A stretch of DNA of 64,000 nucleotides from Andalucia godoyi (taxonomy: Eukaryota > Discoba > Jakobea > Jakobida > Andaluciidae), in contig VRVR01000019.1 in NCBI GenBank assembly GCA_009859145.1, forward strand, positions 301,757 through 365,756, in the 5' to 3' direction. A program made the translations under genes and the position numbers. Below are positions 40,592-50,909 of this stretch, one piece after another. Under the pieces are notes generated by a model that worked only from the letters and a program-made list of their open reading frames with translations, was not told the DNA's origin and ran no database searches. Each line of letters opens with the position of its first letter. Position 1 is the first letter of the stretch.

Positions 40592-41246
40592 GGTATCTTT
40601 CTCGTCTTCTGATGTCGGTTTTAACTTTGATGGCGACTGAAAGAACTTCTGCTGGACGAGCCCCGAGACGGTTGACCGTTTTGTGTATGAATATCAAACA
40701 AGCAACAATGCATCGGAAGTTTGTTTTATTATCCAACCCTTTGGGGGGGGGGACGCGATCTTCCTACCGTAGTCCAGTCGAGAATTTCTTTTATTCCGTC
40801 ATTTCTTGATTTTTCATTTTCCTGTCGATTATTTTTCTGTTTGCTTGTGCTTTATAAGCGAACTGTCAAGCACCCTCCTTTCATCAAAGAAAAATGACAC
40901 CTCATGGCTCCAAAGAGGGATCTCCCCAACAAACTCAAACCGGCCATGCCCGAAGATAGCGAGAACCAAGAAAACTCGTGGCTGCGACGACCCTTTGATG
41001 CAGAGTCGGTGCTCATCTCAAATTGGATCTGTCTTCGGTGATAGCTTAGCCGATGATGGTCAATCATGATTCATGTTTTGGCGAGCGGTTCGGTTCTTTC
41101 ACGCGTTTAGATCGAAAACCCACCGAGCAGGACCACAGTCCCTGACTTTTTTTTCTTCTTTTTCAAAAGGAGTCCGTGCAGGTACCTACACTTCTTTTTC
41201 GGGTGATAAATTTACATCAAGAACACATGCAGGTTTTGGGCCATCC
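40592..41246. other. Intergenic region upstream of the EF-hand gene
   Basis: About 650 bases between two minus-strand genes with no supported gene. It has a G10 run near 40743-40752 and T-rich patches. It should contain the EF-hand promoter and the BAR gene's 3' end. Confidence 0.5.
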
Positions 41247-42116
41247 CTAGCTAGCAGGTGGTGCGGTGGTTGGCTGCGTTGTTGCAGTGGCGTTCGTGTC
41301 CTGTGCCGTCTTGGGTGCAGCAGCGTCGCCTGGGAGTTGCGATGCAAACGGCGGCTTTTGCCCACCAAAGTTGACACTGTTCCGGAACATCTGCGTTTGC
41401 TCGCCCTTTTCCGCCTTCCCGATGGCATCCTCCAACTGCGCAACATACGGTTTCAGCCCTTCCATGAGCTTGACGCCTTCGTCAAAGTAAATGCTGTATT
41501 GACGCATCAGCGCACACATACCTTTCAGATATTCGTAGTCTCCCTTCTCAAAGGCATACGTGAGGGATTTGACAGCATCATCTAAAAGGGTGTTCATAGC
41601 CAATCGTGCGTCATCGGTTCGGCGCTCCTCCAGCTGAATCTTGGCGGGATCCGTCTTGTCCTTACTTTTCAGTTTTGCCAAACTGGCATTGATGCTGTCG
41701 AACTCGTACTTGGAGTGTTTGTACGCAGTTTTCGCTCTTTGGGCAGCTGGAATGTCTTCCTTGATGTATCGGAAAAGTGGTTTGAGAAGCTTGTCGGTCA
41801 CGCATCGATCAATGGAACCGTGAAGCTCCATAATAGATTCAAACTTGTTTCCAAACTTGATCAGCGCCACGCCAAGCTCCGTCTTTGTATCTTTTCCATA
41901 GTCACACATCATGCCTGCCCACGTGTTTCCAATCACCGCATAGTCCGTGGACGCCAGATGTACCTGTTTTACAACTTTCACGACTTGCTCGCTATGATCG
42001 CAGAACTGCTTGAACTGCTCATTGATTTTTTCATAATCATCCGGCGTCTCGGAGCCATTCTTCCGGCCCATCTTCTGGAGCATCCGCTCCGTTCCCGCAG
42101 AAATCTTTCGAAGCAT
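41247..42116 (-). CDS. BAR-domain protein (ACAP/APPL-like BAR only)
   Basis: ATG 42116 (MLRKISAGTERML) opens 289 residues. The frame upstream is an artefact of an AC microsatellite giving Val/Cys/Phe. Residues about 1-235 are a long alpha-helical BAR domain: YEKINEQFKQFCDHSEQV, ALIKFGNKFESIMELHGSID and LKPLFRYIKEDIPAAQRAKT, then helix 3 ending in YSIYFDEGVKLMEGL. BAR dimers bind and bend membranes, and ACAP and APPL proteins use them on endosomes. Here no PH, ArfGAP or SH3 domain follows, only an Ala/Thr/Pro-rich tail of about 45 residues. It lies divergent from the C2CD3-like gene. Confidence 0.82.
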   Translation of the reverse strand: MLRKISAGTERMLQKMGRKNGSETPDDYEKINEQFKQFCDHSEQVVKVVKQVHLASTDYAVIGNTWAGMMCDYGKDTKTELGVALIKFGNKFESIMELHGSIDRCVTDKLLKPLFRYIKEDIPAAQRAKTAYKHSKYEFDSINASLAKLKSKDKTDPAKIQLEERRTDDARLAMNTLLDDAVKSLTYAFEKGDYEYLKGMCALMRQYSIYFDEGVKLMEGLKPYVAQLEDAIGKAEKGEQTQMFRNSVNFGGQKPPFASQLPGDAAAPKTAQDTNATATTQPTTAPPAS

Positions 42117-42623
42117 CTCCACAAAACACCCACAAAACACCCACACACAAACACTCGCAAACACAAACACGTACACAAACACAAACACAAACACAGACAC
42201 ACACGCACACACGCACACTCACACACTCACACACTGACCAACAGTAAATGCAAAAAACGAAAAACTGGAAAAGAAAAGACGAAATGCAACAGTCTCGAAT
42301 CGTCCTGTTTTTTGCCGGAACTGACTCATCATCATTTCATTCATGATTCGAGGACGCAGTTCATCGTTCGTACGGGCAATGCCTTTTCCCGCTCTGGCGT
42401 CATTTTTTCGTTTTGCAAACTGCAATGCATGTCTGTTCTGTTCTGTTCTGTTCTGTTCTGTTTTGTTCTGTTCTGTTCTGTTCTTTTCTTTCCCCGGAAT
42501 TTCACAGTCGGATTGCGATACCAAACTGTTTGCACTTCTTCCTTCCTTCCTTTCGGGGGTTCAGTTTTTTCGGTGTGTGCGCGTGTGCGTGTTATTTGGA
42601 CGGCGGACACATCGTGTGCATCG
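42117..42623. promoter_or_regulatory. Divergent region between BAR and C2CD3-like genes, with two microsatellites
   Basis: About 500 bases. An AC-rich repeat covers about 42126-42236 and a TTCTG pentamer repeat covers 42432-42485. Both keep frames artificially open upstream of the neighbouring starts. No gene is seen. Confidence 0.6.
42432..42485. repeat. (TTCTG)n pentamer repeat
   Basis: About ten head-to-tail TTCTG copies, one carrying TTTTG, lie upstream of the C2CD3-like gene. Confidence 0.92.
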
Positions 42624-43780
42624 ATGGAAGATCCAGGATTGCCGAAACGGTATCGACTGCTCTTTGGGTCGTCACTTCCTCCAGGTGTTTCTGGTCGGCA
42701 TCGTGGCCAAGTTGAGTTTTATGTCGAGAGATTTCAGTGGGTTTCTGCTCCCGTATGCAGTGCTCCAGTGGTGCATGTGAAGTGGTGGGGTGATGAGTCA
42801 GATGGGTCTTGGCTGCCGTTCGACCAACCACGGCGGAATGTATACGTCGCAAGCACAGCGCTCGTGTTCCCAATCCTGACATCTATCCGAGGGTTTCGTA
42901 GCTACGCACATGATTTGGGCGTTGTCAAATTGGACGTTGAGGATGCTCACTCTGGAGCCGTGATTGGATCTACATTTGTTCCGATTCATCAAATCACAGA
43001 AGTTGGAGTCGCCGGCAGTTTTGCGGTTCACTGCGCCAACGGAAACAGAGTCGCACGCATTGACATCAAGATGTGCGCCGCTTTTGCACCCCAGGCGGTG
43101 GCTTCGGAATTGGGAAGCCCTCCAGCCCCGGTCCTTGAATCCGATGACGGCGTCTTCATTTCGCCAAGGAAAAAGTACTTTCGGAGAAAGGTGGATGTTG
43201 GAAGCAAAAGAGTCGATGGATTTTCTCTGGAGCTACCGTCCATGAAAACGCCAGTGCGCCCAGCCAGCCCTGAGAACGAACACCGGAATCCTGCAGAGCG
43301 GCATTACGTTAATCCACAGATGCTGTTTAGCACAGACCGCGATGACCTGTTTCGCGTTACGAACGAGGACGCCGCTTTGCAGAGAAATGGAAGCAAAGAC
43401 GAGGATGCGGCACCGCAGCCGCTCACGGTTGTTCCTGTCCAAACCAAGATTGCGCGACCGCCGCGAATTCCACTTGTGAAGAGGATGCCATCTCGTTTGC
43501 CAAAGCGCAGCTCGCCGGACGTGGCGAAGCCAGACTTGAACGTCTCCGTGCCAGCGTCCGCGAATGGCCCCTCCAAGATTCCTGAAGGTGCAGATGCAGC
43601 ATATTCGAAGAAAATGTATTCTGATTCAGTGGATCGTTTAGCCCATCAGGACTCTTCCTCCGCATCTTCGGACTCGTCAGGCTGTGAAACCGAGGATAGC
43701 GCTTTGCTCATCGAACTTTTGAAGCGTGGAAACGACCTTCGGGAGCATATGAAAACCATATCTGCACGATCTCGACATCC

Positions 43781-43811
<31 letters not shown>

Positions 43812-46800
43812 GATGATCATGTCCTGGTTCAGTCGTCTGTGCTTGATGATTCCTCGGATTTTATTTCCTCCTCGTCAGAGGAAAGCTCCCCAACTGTGTC
43901 CCCGTCGAAAAATCGGAAGGAATCTGCCAGGAAATCCCTGCCGAAGTCCGACAACCTGCCCAGCTCCAACGCTGCAACGACACAGAAGGCTGTTGCTTCA
44001 AAACCGATCCGCCAGCTGCCAAAGTCCGGTGGAACTCGCTCTCCCGCCGCGCAGCCTCCGAGAATTTCCAAGCCAGCAGTGTCGAAATCAGCAGCATCTT
44101 TGGCTCCGTCTCTATCTTTATCTCCATCAGCTGGTTCTCTTCCGCCTCTATCGTCTTCTGTGCCGCCAGTGGGTCCTGTTTCGTTACCCACAACCATGAT
44201 GAAGGAGGAATCCCTTCTTCCGTCTTCATTTTCATCACTGTTTCTGTGTTTTCATATAATGTATATTCGAAATCTGTCTTGTCGGCGCGAGGTTGTTGCA
44301 TGCCAGCCGCCCAGGATCTGCATTCGCTTGTTTTCGCAACGACTTCAGTTTCAAGCTTCCAAGTATTCCGCGCACAAGATTTGTGTCGATTGGATGGACG
44401 TCCTTTCTGCAAATCAACTTCCGGCAAAATGGTTTGAAATGTCCCTTGTTTGCGAGTGCTGGATGGGCGAGTCGCTTCTTGGCCTGGCTAGTTTTCCGCT
44501 CCGGTTTCTGTACGGGTACGTCATCGCCAACAATGCAGTGGGGGATCCTCTTACGTTGGTTGAGCAAGCTCCGTTGCATGATCCATTTACGGGAAACGTC
44601 GTGGCCTCCATGGATTTTGTAATGGGCTGCGGTCCTGGCCCGTTCGTTCGACAGCTGACCCAGCGCATTGCGGCGTCCATGGTGGTTCAGCGTTTTGTTC
44701 GGCGATCCGCATTCTGCAAGTATTTTTTACGGAAATCGCATCCCGCTCGTCTGCAACTGGACCTCCATTCTGCTGTGGAGCTTCCAAATCTCTCTCTTTC
44801 GGAGCCTCCCGAAATCCCTACTGCAAGTCCTATTCCCGGGAACTCCACAAATGCATCAACGAGTCGTTTCGTGTCCCTTTGCGTGTCTGTTGAGTCCTCT
44901 GTTCTGTCCGGGATCGGATCTCGGTTTCCGTTCGTGAACGTAGAAGACACCACCTTGCATTACGCCCTTGCGGACAATGTGGTGGTTGTTCTTCCTGTGC
45001 ACAAATCGTCCCAGATGACGCACAGGTTCGTCGATCCTCGAACTCTTTTCTTGGAGAGCAGCGTGGACCATTTTGACTTTACACTGCGCGCCAAACAAGT
45101 GCGATATACTCAGCCGTATGAGCAAACGGGTGGTAGCGACCCGGAAGTGGTGATAGGGACAGTGAAGGTGCCGCGTGCCTTTTTTCTTGGGGTTTTCACC
45201 AACCTGGATGCCCACAAATCGGTTGCCAAGACGCTGGATTTCGGTCCGTCTGTGCAAGTGACGCTTCGTTTTTCTGTGGTGTTTGCGGTCTCCGACAATA
45301 CGGTATCTCTCAAGCAATCCATGTCATTGACTCATCTGCCGACGTACGATTTGATCAAAGAGCACTTACCGGGGTCTTCGTCCATCAAGGTGCATGTATT
45401 GAGGGCCTGTGGCTTGAAGGCCGCGGCGAAGTTTGTTGCAGAGAGGGTTCCCGAACTTGCGGTTTTGAAAGACATCGGGGTGAACAGCTACGTTCGGTTC
45501 AGTCCGTTGCGAAAAACTGTGCATCCCAGTTGTTCCGAGATTCGGTCGGACGGACTGCCTTTCATTGGATCCCCGTCGAAAGCGCGGACGTTCACACCAA
45601 ATTATGAGTTTGCACATGCTTTCCAGGTGCATTTTACGAGGGATCTGTATTCGCTCTTAGCATTCGGGGACGCTATGTTTCAAGTCTGGCATGCAGTCCC
45701 GTCAAGTCGACTGGCGGAAGGAGGAATGTCCGGTGAAGGTGCCGCGGACATACTTCTCGGAACAGTCTCTTTCCCTGCAAGACGCTTATTTACAGCTTCG
45801 CAAGGGGTCCGTGGGTGGTTCAGCATCACGAACGACACCGGCCACGTCGTCGGGTCCCTTCAGCTCCAAATGACATTGGACAAGGGTACGCTGGACGTTC
45901 TTGAGAAATTGATGGACGCGTCCGTCATTGCAGCAGAGGAGGAGAGTTCAGTGGATGACGCCGCAGATCGAAGGAAGGTGAAAAGGAAGGGGCGACATGT
46001 GAGAACTGGCTGCGACGCAGACGGCTCTGTTGTGAAATGCACGTTTTTGATAGATCACGTTGTGCTGCCCGTACAGTCGAATGGTGGTGGATCGCGTAGC
46101 GGGTATTTTGTCGAGTTCCCTGTCTACGGAGAGTCGCATCCTTGCAAGACGTACGTTCGAGGTATTTCCGGTGGCTCAGATCGAACCGTCCGGTTTCAGT
46201 TCACTCAGGACTTCGTTCGAGTCGAGAATTCTGAAATGGCTGCGTTCTTTGGCGGTGGAGAACCCTTGGTGTTTCGGGTCTTTCGAACGGATGGACGCGG
46301 AAAGGATGTGGCAGTGGGTCACGCATTCGTAGATTGCAGGCAGCTCGTATCGGAAACAGAGCGCAAGACAGGATCCGATAGTGGAGCCTTTCGATGGGTT
46401 GGAGGTGTTTATCCGCTGATTGTTCCCACAGAAGAAGATGCATCTGCCCAGGGAAACATTGTTCTCAAGATTTTGTGGCAGAAAATGTCCTCTTTCCCAA
46501 GAAGAGATAGCGAGAGCGAACCCGATGCTGACAGTTCGGATTCAGAAGACGGCTTCTCTCAGCGTCAAAAGGCAGGCAAGCATTCTGTTCCTCCAGACTT
46601 CAAATTAGCCGACAGCGACGACGACAGCGACGACGACAGTGCACAGTTTTCTGCAGATGAAGAGGCTGCTGCAGATGGGTCGCCATCGAACTTGCTCAAG
46701 ATATCCGTGGATTCTGGAATGCACCTTCCTCCAGTGCTTCGAGCCGGGCATCGAGTAGCCCCATCAACATTCATCCAGTTCCCGACCGTTGTCCGCTTTG

Positions 46801-47639
46801 GATCCTCGAGAGTGGTCGTCGAGTCCTCCAATCCCTTCTGGAAATTTGCTGTGGACATTCCCATTTTTTCGGAACACGAACTTGACGAACCGATGTTCTT
46901 TGAGGTCCGAGAACTTCTCGATGCAGAGAGACGTCTTTCTCGTGTTATGGGGACTGTGGCCATTGACATGAGCGTTCTTCGACGAGGCCTGCCGTTTATT
47001 CGCGGGTATTATAATATTACGAACATCCGAGGGGATTCTCAGGGCCAAGTTCTCGTGGATGTTCGGCCTGTCCGACCTTTTCGTCGAACTGCAAATCAGA
47101 TGTTGGCCGATTTTGCCTTTGGTGCTTCAGCATCTGCGGCTGAGGGTCTGCCGCTGCACGAAGAAGAAATCCGATCAACATACCGTGCTCGCGATCATTC
47201 TGCATCGCTTGCTGCTGCGCAGCGAGAGTTTGAAGCGTATCGGCAACTGATCAAGTCATCGGTTTCAACGAGAGGACAAACGCATGATGTTGGTTCGTTG
47301 TCGTTGGCGAGCGACATTTCCGACATTCGACGGTCTTCGGAGGACCAGCGAACCTTCCAGGATCTCTTGCGCCACTCCCTCCGTTTCTCGCATCTTTTTG
47401 ACCGTGGCACGTTTCGAGATCTTGCTGCAGTTGGTACATATGATTCGCATTCCTCAGATAATCGTGCCGATTTTGTGCAGCAGCACAGCCATGTGGATGC
47501 GGGTGCCAGTGCCAACTCAGACTCGGACGATGCGGGCGGAAGCACGCACGACTCGAAATTTGCCGAGCTGTCTCGCAAGATGGATGAGCTGGATGTTGTG
47601 CAAGACAGGCTGCATCGATTCATGGAGAGCCTGGGATGA
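42624..47639 (+). CDS. C2CD3: C2CD3-like centriolar protein with multiple C2 domains
   Basis: ATG 42624 (MEDPGLPKRYRLLFGSSLPPG) gives 1671 residues; the open frame back to 41715 crosses the BAR gene and microsatellites. Residues about 10-150 match the C2CD3 N-terminal domain: SSLPPGVSGRHRGQVEFYV, VHVKWWGDESDGSWLPF, FRSYAHDLGVVKLDV. Residues 250-520 are disordered, with a NENENE run. Several C2-like beta domains follow, at about 535-635, 700-890, 917-1085, 1130-1290 and 1355-1485, and the end is coiled-coil-like. Human C2CD3 (about 2350 residues) sits at the distal centriole and is required for appendages and cilium formation. The N-terminal match is strong and the later C2 boundaries are approximate. 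It is convergent with the small SET gene. Confidence 0.78.
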
Positions 47640-47829
47640 TCGGATCATGGTTCTGAACGTGGTCTTTTTGATCAAAAACAAAACAAAACAAAACAAAACC
47701 AAAAAAAAAAAGTTGAACTATACAGTACATTTTTCATTGCACACATCGGGAAAACAAAACTTCCAAAAAACCCCTCCTTGCAAACGCGCACGCACACAAC
47801 TAGCTCGCTTTGGCCGGATACTACTCCAA

Positions 47830-48405
47830 CTACCCTTCCACAGCTCCACCGGCATCTGCTTCCTTTGCCCAGTCCCGCAACACAGGCGACACTGCAAGCC
47901 GTTTGCACAGGTCGCGGCGCTGCAGTGGAGTCAGGTAGAAAAATCCCTGAATGTGGTCTCGCAAGCAGTGCGTCGATCCGCAGCGACAGTTGAACGGCTC
48001 GTCCATTTTGAACTCGGTGGTGAGGTAGTTGAAGCCGATCTGCTCACCCTTTTGGATGAATCGCGCTGCGCGGACACAGCGGTTTTCGATGTCCATGACT
48101 GCATTGGGATCGCAATAGTGGTTCAAATACGAAATCGCATTGTCCGGACCACAATTCACATGCAGATCCCGACCAATTTGAATTGTGTATCGGTCTGGTT
48201 TGGTGAACTCTTCGCCAGCAATGGTAGACAGGATCTCGCCAGTCTCAATATCCTCAAGGGCAAACACTCCACGGAAGCCTTCATCGATGTATGAGACTCC
48301 AATCTTCTCAGACGACAGAGAGCCAAGACGTTCCGGTTTCGACCCCGCAACCATGACAAGCGGCAGCTCCACAACAGGGACAGCAACCGAGGCAGAAACA
48401 GACAT
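47830..48405 (-). CDS. Small SET-domain methyltransferase with post-SET zinc motif
   Basis: A complete 191-residue protein that is almost only a SET domain. It shows GFRGVFALEDIETGEIL (SET start), LNHYCDPNAV (matching the catalytic NHxCxPN), AARFIQKGEQIGFNYLTTEF (matching GEE-DY, with Asn-Tyr instead of Asp-Tyr) and a post-SET CRCGSTHCLRDHIQG with CxCx4C spacing. SET proteins transfer methyl groups from SAM to lysines of histones or other proteins. The sequence lacks pre-SET or chromatin-reader domains, so the substrate is open; small SETs of this type often act on non-histone targets. Its SET resembles that of the ATP-grasp/SET fusion 8 kb away. It is convergent with C2CD3-like. Confidence 0.82.
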   Translation of the reverse strand: MSVSASVAVPVVELPLVMVAGSKPERLGSLSSEKIGVSYIDEGFRGVFALEDIETGEILSTIAGEEFTKPDRYTIQIGRDLHVNCGPDNAISYLNHYCDPNAVMDIENRCVRAARFIQKGEQIGFNYLTTEFKMDEPFNCRCGSTHCLRDHIQGFFYLTPLQRRDLCKRLAVSPVLRDWAKEADAGGAVEG

Positions 48406-49081
48406 TGCAGACTTTCACCCGTCTTCTCCCAAAATAGATAACTCTCTTATTGAATATGACGGAACAAAATGAGCCGATGCTTGAGAAAGACGTCGAGAGG
48501 AGAAACAGAAGGAATGGAGGGAAGGAAAGGAGAAAACGTCCAAAAAAAAAAAGCAGAAAACAGATCCGGTTTTCTTTCAAAAGGCGCCAAAGAGATTTTC
48601 GGACTGGAAACTGGAAGGCTCCGGGGAACACGTGGGTCGAAAATTACCCGATTTTCCTTGGGCGCTGTGCATGATGCCCTGTTTGCGGTTCGCTTTTGGA
48701 GGCGGAGACCTCCAAATTTGGGAAATTCGTGGTGGCAAAGCATCACGAATTCTGCACTGTGTCACAGCAGGAATCTGCTACACAACTGCGCTTCGAGCTG
48801 TGCCCCAGAGGTCAGTTTTTTTCTCGTGATGGGGCGGCGAGCTGGGCGATCACCATTATCAGCTCATCACAAAACATGTCTTTCATATACATCAGTGCCA
48901 AAAGAAAAGGAGAGCGGTAGATAGACAGAGAGAGAGCGAGCGAGTGAGAGAGAGACAGAGAGAGGTTAATTAATAATTCAAATGACGGCGCATTATCCAG
49001 TTCAGTTACAAAAAAAGAAAAAAACAAGAACCATCGTCTTGTTTCATTCTTGGACAATAGGAAGAGGGGGGCAGTTGCCGC
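48406..49081. other. Intergenic region between the small SET and WD40 genes
   Basis: About 675 bases with no supported gene. It has an A-run near 48541-48552, a GA/GC-rich purine stretch (about 48919-48965) and AT-rich sequence at 48966-48982. It should carry the SET gene promoter. Confidence 0.5.
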
Positions 49082-50371
49082 TCAGCAGAGATCCGCAAAA
49101 TCTAAAAACATCGTGCAGCCATCGTCGCCACCAATGCACGCACGTTCAGGCAGTACTTCGATACACCGGACGGCTTCTTTTGATGCACCGACACCGTAGA
49201 GACACTCTGCGGTGTTGATATCGTGGACCAAGACCCATCCATTCGCAGCGCCACTTAGACACAAGTTTCCTCGAGTTTGCAAACAACCAACAGCTTCTCG
49301 ATGTCCGGAAAGAGTGGCTCTGGTCTGCAGTCCCTTTCGGACATCCAGAACATGTACCAGTCCATCGGATCCACCCGATACGACAGCATCGCCTTGTGAA
49401 GGAGGGACGGATGCCTGCGATACACATTCATACGCAGTCCAATCGTACGCACCGGTAGTTAGGACAGAAGATCGTACCGATCGGATCGAATTCACATGAT
49501 TTCCGGGATGGGCATCGACCACGGCGACGCATCTCGAATCTCGGAGATCCCACATACGAACTTGTCCGTCCCACGATCCTGTCACCAATAAATTTGTCGC
49601 GCCTTGGTCGGTACAAATGAACTCGCAACACTGCACTGGTTGCCTGTGTCCTCTCAGTTGCGATGTCATCTGTCCTGTTCGCAAATCCCACAGCCCTACA
49701 ATCATGTCCCTCCCGCCGGATGCAACGAGCGATCTGTGCCATGCAAACGACAATACGGCCTTCGAATGACCGACAAGATCCGAGACGCATGACCAGTCAC
49801 GCGAATTCGCACTTGACAAATCCCATACTTTCAATGTTGCATCATATGAAGAAGAAATACACACATCCGAGTCATCAATTTTGAGACTGGAAATCGAAGA
49901 CTGGTGCCCTGTAAGATCGGTGCATCGAGCAGGCGTGTTGCCAGAAGTGACCGACACACAAGCATCCCAGACACACAATTTAGCATCCATTGCGCCCGAT
50001 ACGATTCTTCCATCTCGAATGTATGCAGCGGACGTGACCCACTCTGCATGTCCAGCATTTCGTGAAAAAAGCTGGCGAATCATGCGCGGCGCCGGTCCAG
50101 AAACATCAAATTCACGAAGTCCGTGGTCAGCAGAGCCAGTGACGACGCGATTTCGGAATGCTGCCATGCAAAGAATAGCACGATCATGTGCTTGCAATAC
50201 ATGATCTCGGACGGGGCCTGTGCGCCACTGTGAATCCACAACAGTCCACGACGAAATGTTCGATCGTATGTCAAAGGAAAGCGGAAGAGAGAGGCTCTTA
50301 GAAGACGGCCCAGCGCTGCGAGCTGACGCAGCACTCGTCACGGGTGGCCGTGCGGAGCCCCGGGAGGACAT
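49082..50371 (-). CDS. WD40-repeat beta-propeller protein
   Basis: A 429-residue frame starting MSSRGSARPPVTS. After about 60 disordered residues come seven WD40-type blades. Typical GH...WD dyads are seen in AHDRAILCMAAF, GAMDAKLCVWDA, GHQSSISSLKI...LKVWDL, GHSKAVLSFAWH...VGLWDLRTG, GHRQPVQCCEF...VRMWDLRD and GHREAVGCLQTRG. One blade has an insertion of about 25 residues (TGAYDWTAYECVSQASVPP). Such propellers are protein-binding platforms. I cannot place it in a named subfamily. It shares a 540-base divergent promoter with the ADIP-like gene, but it does not resemble WDR8/WRAP73, the known WD40 partner of SSX2IP. Confidence 0.85.
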   Translation of the reverse strand: MSSRGSARPPVTSAASARSAGPSSKSLSLPLSFDIRSNISSWTVVDSQWRTGPVRDHVLQAHDRAILCMAAFRNRVVTGSADHGLREFDVSGPAPRMIRQLFSRNAGHAEWVTSAAYIRDGRIVSGAMDAKLCVWDACVSVTSGNTPARCTDLTGHQSSISSLKIDDSDVCISSSYDATLKVWDLSSANSRDWSCVSDLVGHSKAVLSFAWHRSLVASGGRDMIVGLWDLRTGQMTSQLRGHRQPVQCCEFICTDQGATNLLVTGSWDGQVRMWDLRDSRCVAVVDAHPGNHVNSIRSVRSSVLTTGAYDWTAYECVSQASVPPSQGDAVVSGGSDGLVHVLDVRKGLQTRATLSGHREAVGCLQTRGNLCLSGAANGWVLVHDINTAECLYGVGASKEAVRCIEVLPERACIGGDDGCTMFLDFADLC

Positions 50372-50909
50372 GATTCAGTAGCAGTCTACTGCGGGAAGGG
50401 GGAACGCAAATAATAAATGATAGTAAAACGATGAAATGCACAAGGAATATCGTCAATAATAATAGTAATAATAATAAACAAAAAGCAAAAAAATACAACA
50501 ATGGATCAAAAATTTCAATTGGGCTCAGGCCATCGAAGGGAGAGATTACCGGCGCTGAAGGAACGTTTTAACCTTTGCATCAACCCTTCCTATGAGGAGA
50601 TGAGGATTGATGCAACCCGACTGTTATTGTACCGTGTGTTCGATGCTGGGGCTTTCTCCCCCTCCTTGTTGAGAAGCTGCCTTGTTTCGTTTTCGTTTTA
50701 CCGAACTGCGATGACAATTGATTATTACTATTACTATTATTATTGTTATAATTGTTTTATTATCAGTATTATTTGACGCCTTCCGTTTCGTTTTTTCGGC
50801 AATTCGTAGCTCCTTCTTTCCCCTCCCGCCCCCGGCTCATCGTCACCGTCATTCATATTTTTTTCGTTTGTTTTCTCTGCTGCCGGTTTTTCTGACAGAG
50901 CATTAAAGT
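50372..50909. promoter_or_regulatory. Divergent promoter region of WD40 and ADIP-like genes
   Basis: About 540 bases with AT-rich trinucleotide-like runs near 50455-50480 and 50715-50775. Just before the ADIP-like ATG stands TTTTTCTGACAG, which looks like a 3' splice site and may mark a 5'-UTR intron. No gene is seen. Confidence 0.5.

Noticed and set aside
41715-42623. N-terminal extension of the C2CD3-like frame
   Set aside because: It crosses the BAR gene on the other strand and two microsatellites; the C2CD3 N-terminal domain starts at 42624.
49082-50371. WD40 protein as WDR8/WRAP73, the known partner of SSX2IP
   Set aside because: The shared promoter with the ADIP-like gene is suggestive, but the N-terminal blade and motifs do not resemble WDR8.
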